64,000 bases of DNA. Source: Apiosordaria backusii (lineage: Eukaryota > Ascomycota > Sordariomycetes > Sordariales > Lasiosphaeriaceae). The stretch is taken from positions 1,116,001-1,180,000 of the forward strand of contig JAUKTV010000002.1 in assembly GCA_030549205.1 (NCBI GenBank), read 5' to 3'. Under the pieces are notes generated by a model, which saw nothing but the letters and a program-made list of their open reading frames with translations, had not been told where the DNA came from and searched no databases. The position numbers were made by a program, and so were the translations under genes. Shown in pieces: positions 58,431 through 64,000 of the stretch (its first letter is position 1; each line of letters starts with the position of its first letter).

Positions 58431-59075
58431 GAGCCCATCCCACTGTGTTGCCCGCGGTGCGGCCATCACAACCTCCGAGGCGCGAGGTGGATAGGTCCCA
58501 CCGGCTTCCTGTCATATCCCACCGAAATTCTGGAAAAGATCTTCAAGTTTGTGCTGGTGACTGGTGTGGCAGAGAACTACACCGAAATGATCAAACTCAA
58601 CGAATATTCTCGCAACTCGGCAAAGACAAGAAGGCTGAAAGAGCAAGTGCGCGCCGAACTCTATGCGCTCCGCGCCGTCGACCGAAAAACTCGTCATCTG
58701 ACTACCCAGGTGTTTTGCGAACACAATCTTATCGTGGATGAAACATGGGCCCCGGAAGACCCGCAAGTCAAGAACTGTAAATATAAGCATGGCGCGGATT
58801 TTGATCCTATCTAGCGTCCGATTGTCAGAGAGATTGTCACCAAGGCGAGGCATCTCTGGATGACCTCAGGAGGGTGGCTTCGGATGAAAAGGTCGCTCTC
58901 CCTGGTATTGGCATCGCTTTCTCAACCTAACTGGACTTATGCTCAAGCTACCTACCTTAAGACAAATGGACCATGTTCCACTGTCCAGAAGTTTGAGAGA
59001 TCGCATAATGAATGTGAAAGACAGCTCAAATTGTCTATGACTCATAACTACGCAAACTACAGGTATCTATGGTGA
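58431..59075 (+). pseudogene. F-box-like protein relic
   Basis: One frame stays protein-like across about 640 bases, interrupted by a single TAG at 58812-58814. It reads a CxxC-containing start (CCPRCGHH), then an F-box-like helix pair (FLSYPTEILEKIFKFV), then YALRAVDRKTRHLTTQVFC, which resembles the second part of fungal F-box domains. Beyond the stop the same frame continues VREIVTKARHLWMTSGGW. F-box proteins recruit substrates to SCF ubiquitin ligases. The match is by pattern only and the 5' end is not defined. It may be a relic, or a shorter gene ending at the TAG. Confidence 0.4.
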
Positions 59076-59533
59076 AAAAGAACATCCAGAGTGTCATTTC
59101 CAGGGAAATCCGATCCTGATTTTGGAAGACATACTGCCAAAAACTGAGGAATATTTCTTTCCCTATCTTCTACATTCACACCCCTCAGTCTTCCAATAAA
59201 CCTGAAGCATATAAGCGCCGACAGAAAATAGAAATCGAAAATAAAACTGGCGGTAAAAAATATAGGTATTTCGGTATATCGAGCTCGTATTTTCAGGCTC
59301 TCAGGCGGAATGATCATGAAGTATAACTCTTTGTATATCAGGACATTTACCACTCCAATTTTTGAAGCCGAAATTATAATTATATATGTGCTATCGTAAG
59401 GAATGCGTTTTACTAAGGATTTAGCTGAACGACTGGATTACGCTTGGATATTCGTGCACGTTTGTGCTGGTGTCACAACCCTGACACTGGAAGAGGCGCA
59501 TCGAAGCATTAGGAAGCCAATCAGAGATGGATC
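59076..59533. other. AT-rich intergenic region beside the transposon remnant
   Basis: No gene seen. The stretch 59200-59420 is AT-rich. Confidence 0.4.
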
Positions 59534-59559
59534 TTAGGGAGCTATGGTGGGGCCACTCT

Positions 59560-59818
59560 CCTCATTGGCCTTACGTAGCGAAGAGACTTCTGCACGAAGA
59601 AGAGTTACCTCGTGCATTATTGCCATTGCTCCCTTAGTAAATTGGTCCACGGCGGCTAGCGTTGAGGTTGGGGAGCTGCCTTGATGGTTGGAAATTCGAG
59701 TTTTAATAAGCTCTGACTGGGAGGCTGCCTCTCGAGGGTTGTGTGGTGTTTGGGAGAGCCAAGGTAGTGCCGTGCCTGGCCTTGAGGTTAGGGGTGTTGG
59801 AGTCCGAATGCGCATATT
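59560..59818 (-). repeat. Inverted arm: second, diverged copy of the transposase linker segment
   Basis: Read on the minus strand this reproduces the plus-strand segment at about 60086-60343 (both contain RIRTPTPLTSRPGTALPWLS), with scattered substitutions. The copies face head to head. Confidence 0.85.
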
Positions 59819-60085
59819 TAGCATTATTACACTATGTATGCCTCCGCACTCCTCCCACCTACTTCAGCCATTGGATGTTGGCTGTTTTGCACCATTGAAG
59901 AAGGCGTATAGCCGCCAGATTGAGCAGTTGATGCGGATGAATACCACACACATTAGCAAATTGGAGTTTCTTTGTGCACTCAGAGAAGCGTTTTTTGCTT
60001 CGATTACAGAAAAGAATATCCAGGGGGGTTTTGCCGGAGCCGGCCTTGTGCCGCACGACCCAGAGAGGGTGATATCTAAGCTAGA

Positions 60086-60343
60086 TATGCGCATTCGGAC
60101 TCCAACACCTCTAACCTCAAGGCCAGGCACGGCACTACCTTGGCTCTCCCAAACACCACACAACCCTCGAGAGGCCACCTCACAGTCAGAGCTTATTAAA
60201 ACTCGGATATCAAACCACCAGGGTAGCTCTCCAACATCTATGTTGACTACTGTGGATCGATTAGCTAAAGGTACGATGGCTGTGATGCACGAGGTGGCTT
60301 TTTTACGTACGGAGGTCTCAGGACTGCGAAAGGCCAATGAGGC
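60086..60343 (+). repeat. Matching arm of the transposase inverted repeat
   Basis: Plus-strand partner of the 59560-59818 arm, about 270 bases apart. It belongs to the transposase remnant described above. Confidence 0.85.
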
Positions 60344-60731
60344 ACTTAGTAAGAGACGGAGAGCCAAAAAACACGTGTGAGGCTTGGAGGGTCAATTACT
60401 GTACAAGAGGCACAGGATTTACTGGATTAAAAGGCTGTAGGTGAGCAGGTAATCCAGGAAAATCGACAAAGTGGTGGTGGTGCAGGGGGTCCCGTACAAA
60501 GGTTCGGTGCTGTGGCGTGTGCGGTAAGCCTGGCCATAATGTACGTACATGCCAGGAGGCTACAGAATCATCTGATTCATCTGTTTCCGATTCAGTTATA
60601 GTTATTTCCTAGTGTTGTGGTTGTGTAATTAAGGATAGTTGTGGTAGGGTAGTGGTGAGCCGGCTGCTCGCTTAGATCGGCCGCTCGCTTATCACGCACG
60701 TTATATTTTACCTACATCTGCTTCCTCAGCG

Positions 60732-61055
60732 TTATGGCGCAAATATGTCCTTCAAATTTGGAATTACAACATTATGCGTTTCTTTTCGTCTCTCCCACTC
60801 TTTCGTTCCCTTTTTAGCGCCCTTGTCAAACCCATGGTGCATTCCTTCAAGAGTCTTCACAACAACCTTTCTCTGCCCATCCTTCAACTTTTCTCCCAAC
60901 TCCACAGTCTCAGGAGAGAAGACGTCACCCGAAGCTGTCACCAAAGTTACATGAAGTGGAAATTCTGCCGGGTCGGCCCTGGATGGCGACACACGCGGAT
61001 CTGTCCTCTGGCTGACCTCCGGAACGAAACAGTCATGGAAGAAGTGCACCATGGC
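60732..61055 (-). pseudogene. Truncated alpha/beta-hydrolase (HSL/esterase type), C-terminal part only
   Basis: The last 107 residues of a hormone-sensitive-lipase-type alpha/beta hydrolase are readable: FHDCFVPEVSQRTDPRVSP, then VTLVTASGDVFSPE with the triad Asp, and LEGMHHGFDKG with the triad His. The N-terminal half with the HGG oxyanion motif and the GDSAG nucleophile is missing; the frame upstream (to 61322) is open but has no family resemblance. It borders the transposon remnant, which may have cut it off. Nonfunctional as an esterase. Confidence 0.7.
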
Positions 61056-61548
61056 TGGTGGGTGCAATCGACAGGTCGGTCTCGGGTTAGATCGCCACGA
61101 CACTCCGGCTTCCACCCTAATTCGGATGAGGGTCGCTTGGCTACAGCCCAATGCCCAGCGGCCACAATGGGCTTTGCCGACCAATTTCAATATCACTTGG
61201 AGGCACTTGATTTGCCAGGCGCGCCTACTCGGAAGCCAATGATATGCCCCCCGACATGGTCCCTGCAGACCTGTCAGAAGTACGATGCACTCTGTGAAGG
61301 TGAATATGATGGGGGTTGCCACTGTGTGATTGTATTGCTTGTCCTACTTGTTCTTCAAAGCCAGAGAACCTCCATTATATCTATACATGGTGACAACGTT
61401 GGTGGCAAATGGTACCATGTCCAGCTGAACTGGTTACGTCAGTTCAGCTCCCCTGAGCTCCATTCAGCTTGGTTGACCAGAACCCCTTTCTGTCTGACAA
61501 GACCACCCCGCGCTCCAGAGCCAGAACCTTTCGCGCCCACAGGCCAGG

Positions 61549-61731
61549 CGACGCTTCACCTACCAAGTGTGTGGCATATCCATTAGTCGCGAGAGGGACC
61601 TCAGGTGCCACATGAAGATGCACGACAAGACTGAGAAAATCCAGTGCCCCCAGTGCACCAAGACGTTCACACGCCAGGATAAGGTTCGCGACCACCAGCA
61701 CTGGAGCAGCACTGACCAGTTTGATCAGTGA
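61549..61731 (+). pseudogene. C2H2 zinc-finger relic
   Basis: About 60 codons ending at TGA 61729-61731. The second finger is intact (CPQCTKTFTRQDKVRDHQHW, C-x2-C...H-x2-H type); the first reads YQVCGISISRERDLRCHMKM, with Tyr where the first Cys should be. No upstream part of a transcription factor was found. Probably a leftover 3' exon. Confidence 0.55.
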
Positions 61732-62294
61732 CATCAAGGAGGGATGGAGCGCTGAGTCAGGAATATAATGGGGAGCGTGCGACTTTTAGATGCTCAAGTG
61801 AAGCTTATCGTTCATTGCATTATATACACACATTTCTTGCATGTTTCATAGCGCGATAGTTCTATCCAACTCTTTACACTCTTCCATTTGACCTGCGTTC
61901 AGCTGGTCTGTGACACCTGGGAGATGTAGTGTCACACGGCAACCGCTAACAAACCTTGGCCACGACCAATATCACACCACGATGAGGGATAATTGCAGGC
62001 TCTGGTCCAATCGTTGGGTGATGAGACAAGACTCATGATGCAGGGCGCTACGGCAGCCATATCATTAGCTTGTATTTATATCAAACAAAGAGACAGGCCT
62101 TGGCGGGCGCCTAAAACCCTTAGGACACAGCCCACCAGAAGAAGGATAAATACGCGTGGAACGCGACAGACTGATCAGCCGAAAAGAATCCCCATCAAGG
62201 ATCTTGAGGCCACTAAAGATCATTAGCTGAATTGAACCACTGTTCCAAGCTCTGATATCTCGGCCCTTGTCACATGTAGCCAGCTGTCACACCA
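61732..62294. other. Intergenic region
   Basis: No gene seen between the C2H2 relic and the 3' end of the DUF3883 gene. Confidence 0.45.
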
Positions 62295-64000
62295 TCAGTC
62301 CGAAGTGACAACCGACCACGACTCTGCCGTGAATGAAAGCTCATCCCGAGTCCTCATGTTCTCCGGATCAATCAAAACCTTCAGCCCAACATTGCCAGCC
62401 GCGAGATTGAACACCCGGAAGATGACATACACCGTCCTCCTGTTGCCGTTTCCATTCGTGTTCTCTTGCATCTGCCATCAGTCAGCTTCTATCCCACCCA
62501 GAGCAACCGTCCATCGACAAACAACTTACCCTGCGATACTGAGCTTTGCTCATAAAAAATCGCGTGCCGCACCCACTTGTTGTAGCTTTTATCTCAATGA
62601 AGTACCGCGGCCTCGCAGTTGTCCAAGAGTTGGCGTTTAGGTACCCCCTGTCAATGAGAAGCCTCGTAAACTCTCCGTCGTTGTCATCGTAGACAATGTC
62701 AGACGTCTCATTTCCAACCCATGCCCTGATATCCGAGTACTCTGGATGAACGGAGACATAGTGACGGATGGTGCTCTGCCAGTTGGCTCTTGAGAACCCT
62801 GGAAGGGCTGGTTGGAGTCTGGAGAGGAGTTCGAAGACCTGGAGGATCATCAGCAAGGTTCCTTTTTGTTGACAAGAAATACCTACAAAAAGCTCGCCCG
62901 CGGCACCAATCTGCTTATCCCGCTCCATCTGACTGGCTGATCGAATCTGGTAAGTCTCCCCTTCGGACCCGCCCTGATTAGCACCGCCCGGGAGTGCGGC
63001 TCGAACATTGGACATGTCAAAGGCGCCTGTTGATGGAAAAGTAGCTGATCTGGCAGCCCTGACGACGTTGCGCAGAAGACGAAGGTATGTGTCCCCTTCC
63101 ACGGCATATGCCTCCATTGGTCGTAATGAGGGCCTGGAAGATACATAGCGACTCTGCGCGGCTACATAAGATGGATTAAGAGGTGCAGGGGACGTAACTG
63201 ACGACTGTGGTGTCGCTATGTCTGAACCCTCGTCATCGCTAGACTCTGCTTTCTCCATGCCCTGATGGGGCAGTGCCCGAGGGCTTGGACTGGATGAGGT
63301 CTCCGGTCCTGGCACCACAGTCTCCTCAGTCGGATCTGAGATAGCAGGGGATGCAGTTCTGATGTGAACGAGCGCGTTGTGCTCCCCGGCTTCCTCGCCG
63401 TCAATGTTGGGGATGTCGACCCCGCTGATGCCCTGTTCGGCGAGGATGTCCTCGAGAGCAAAGGCTTTGGCATTGAGGACGCTCTGGACAGCGGCGATTG
63501 CTTCGGACGCTACCGGCTCGGAAATTTGCGTTGTTGGATCTCTTATGAGCCATTCACAAAGGCGGAGTGGAAGCTTGCTGTTGAAACAGACTTCTTGACC
63601 TCGTTCGTTTCTTGGGACGTAAACTGAAAGCTCGTCGTTGTCTTCACGGATGTGAAGGAGCACAGATTCTCTCTCGACGCGGTGGACTTGGTTGCCTTGG
63701 GAGAGAAGGAGCTCAGCCGTGATTCCGTCAGTTTCAAGGGTCCTGGAGCTTCGAAGGTAGGCGTAGAAGGCGTTGGGGTTCAGTCGCGTTCGGGGGCTGC
63801 TGAAGTGTACCGCAATGCTATGTGATAACCGTCAGCCTAGTTCGCTGTTGAAAGACCGAAGTAGCTTACCGGAGTAAAGCGTGAGCTTTTGCTCTGATTT
63901 CTCGATGAGGAAATGACATTGGTCGTGTTGACTCTCTGTCCGCAGATGTAATCTCCTTGACAGATGCGGATAAGTACCGGTCTCCCAGGCCAGCCCACCG
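62295..64000 (-). CDS. NO VEIN/DUF3883-type protein, C-terminal part; continues past the window
   Basis: Exons on the minus strand: 63870->64000, 62887-63817, 62530-62838 and 62295-62471. The 5' part is outside the window. After a conserved lead-in (IRAKAHALLR, ETDGITAELLL, LSVYVPRN) comes a long acidic Ser/Pro-rich linker and then the DUF3883 domain: GAAGELF/VFELLSRL, WQSTIRHYV, IRAWVGNETSDIVYDDNDGE, a PRYFIEIKATTSG strand with a nuclease-like (I-E-I-K) look, and FFMSKAQYRR. Fungal relatives carry a histidine-kinase-type (Hsp90-like) ATPase domain at the N-terminus; that part is not visible here. The domain is distantly related to restriction-type nucleases, so nucleic-acid action has been proposed for the family; nothing in this copy proves it. 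The 48-base intron at 62839-62886 is in frame and easily missed. Confidence 0.85.

Larger units (their letters stand above)
59534..60720 (+). mobile_element. Pogo/Fot1-type DNA transposon remnant
   Basis: Only the 3' part of a transposase survives on the plus strand. It opens abruptly near 59830 with the last DDE-domain block MPPHSSHLLQPLDVGCFAPL, continues KKAYSRQIEQL and ITEKNIQGGFAGAGL, the VISKLDMRIRTPTP linker, and a coiled region to a stop at 60378. Further frames carry GGSITVQEAQDLLD with TAA where Gln is expected (about 60429), and a zinc knuckle (CCGVCGKPGHNVRTC) ending at 60612, so at least two frameshifts are present. The 3' flank has repeated GCTCGCTTA words at 60668-60692. The N-terminal DNA-binding and first catalytic Asp regions are absent. 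It is not able to move itself. Confidence 0.82.

Overview
The window looks like nuclear DNA of a filamentous ascomycete, most likely a Sordariomycete. The protein genes are split by short introns (about 47-80 bases, GT-AG, usually with a CTAAC/CTGAC-type branch site), lie on both strands, and include typical fungal families: a ferrichrome-type NRPS, a HET-domain protein, a modin-like protein, fungal P450s, a PTH11/rhodopsin-type protein and a LaeA/UMTA-type methyltransferase. No rRNA or CRISPR was seen, and no tRNA was recognised by eye. Exon limits were placed by reading splice sites and checking that the reading frame closes.

Layout. 0-9.5 kb: the 3' part of a very large NRPS (intracellular siderophore synthetase type, sidC/NPS2), cut by the left edge. 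9.8-20 kb: a HET-domain protein, an acidic/arginine-serine-rich membrane-anchored protein, a modin-like protein with an apparent one-base frameshift, and an oil-body-associated (DUF1264) protein. 20-21.7 kb: a secreted pepsin-like protease with an altered second catalytic motif. 22.4-24 kb: two gene relics back to back (PTH11-like and FAD-monooxygenase). 24.6-28.8 kb: a multipass membrane protein and a class I terpene synthase. 30.9-34.4 kb: a GH10 xylanase with a frameshift and a secreted Gly/Trp- and Thr-rich surface protein. 34.8-47.1 kb: a group of oxidative aromatic-metabolism enzymes: an amidohydrolase-type decarboxylase, an aldehyde dehydrogenase, a salicylate-hydroxylase-like FAD monooxygenase and two P450s. 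48-49.4 kb: a LaeA/UMTA-like methyltransferase. 50-54.5 kb: a decayed multidomain zinc-finger/P-loop/RING/patatin gene full of TAG codons. 55.4-57.7 kb: a kinase with a novel-looking N-terminal triple repeat, and a dienelactone hydrolase. 58.4-61.7 kb: a graveyard of an F-box-like relic, inverted pogo/Fot1-type transposase remnants, a truncated alpha/beta hydrolase and a C2H2 relic. 62.3-64 kb: the C-terminal part of a NO VEIN/DUF3883-type protein, cut by the right edge.

How the genes could work together. The decarboxylase, aldehyde dehydrogenase and FAD monooxygenase form a plausible route from salicylaldehyde, salicylate or dihydroxybenzoates towards catechol-type products, with the P450s as side-chain or ring oxidases; this is inference from families and proximity. 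The HET protein, modin-like protein and patatin-like relic belong to families tied to non-self recognition and its modifiers. The relics share stop codons that fit C-to-T change at CpA (RIP-like), so the right third looks like a repeat-exposed, eroding segment, while the enzyme genes between 34.8 and 49.4 kb read cleanly.
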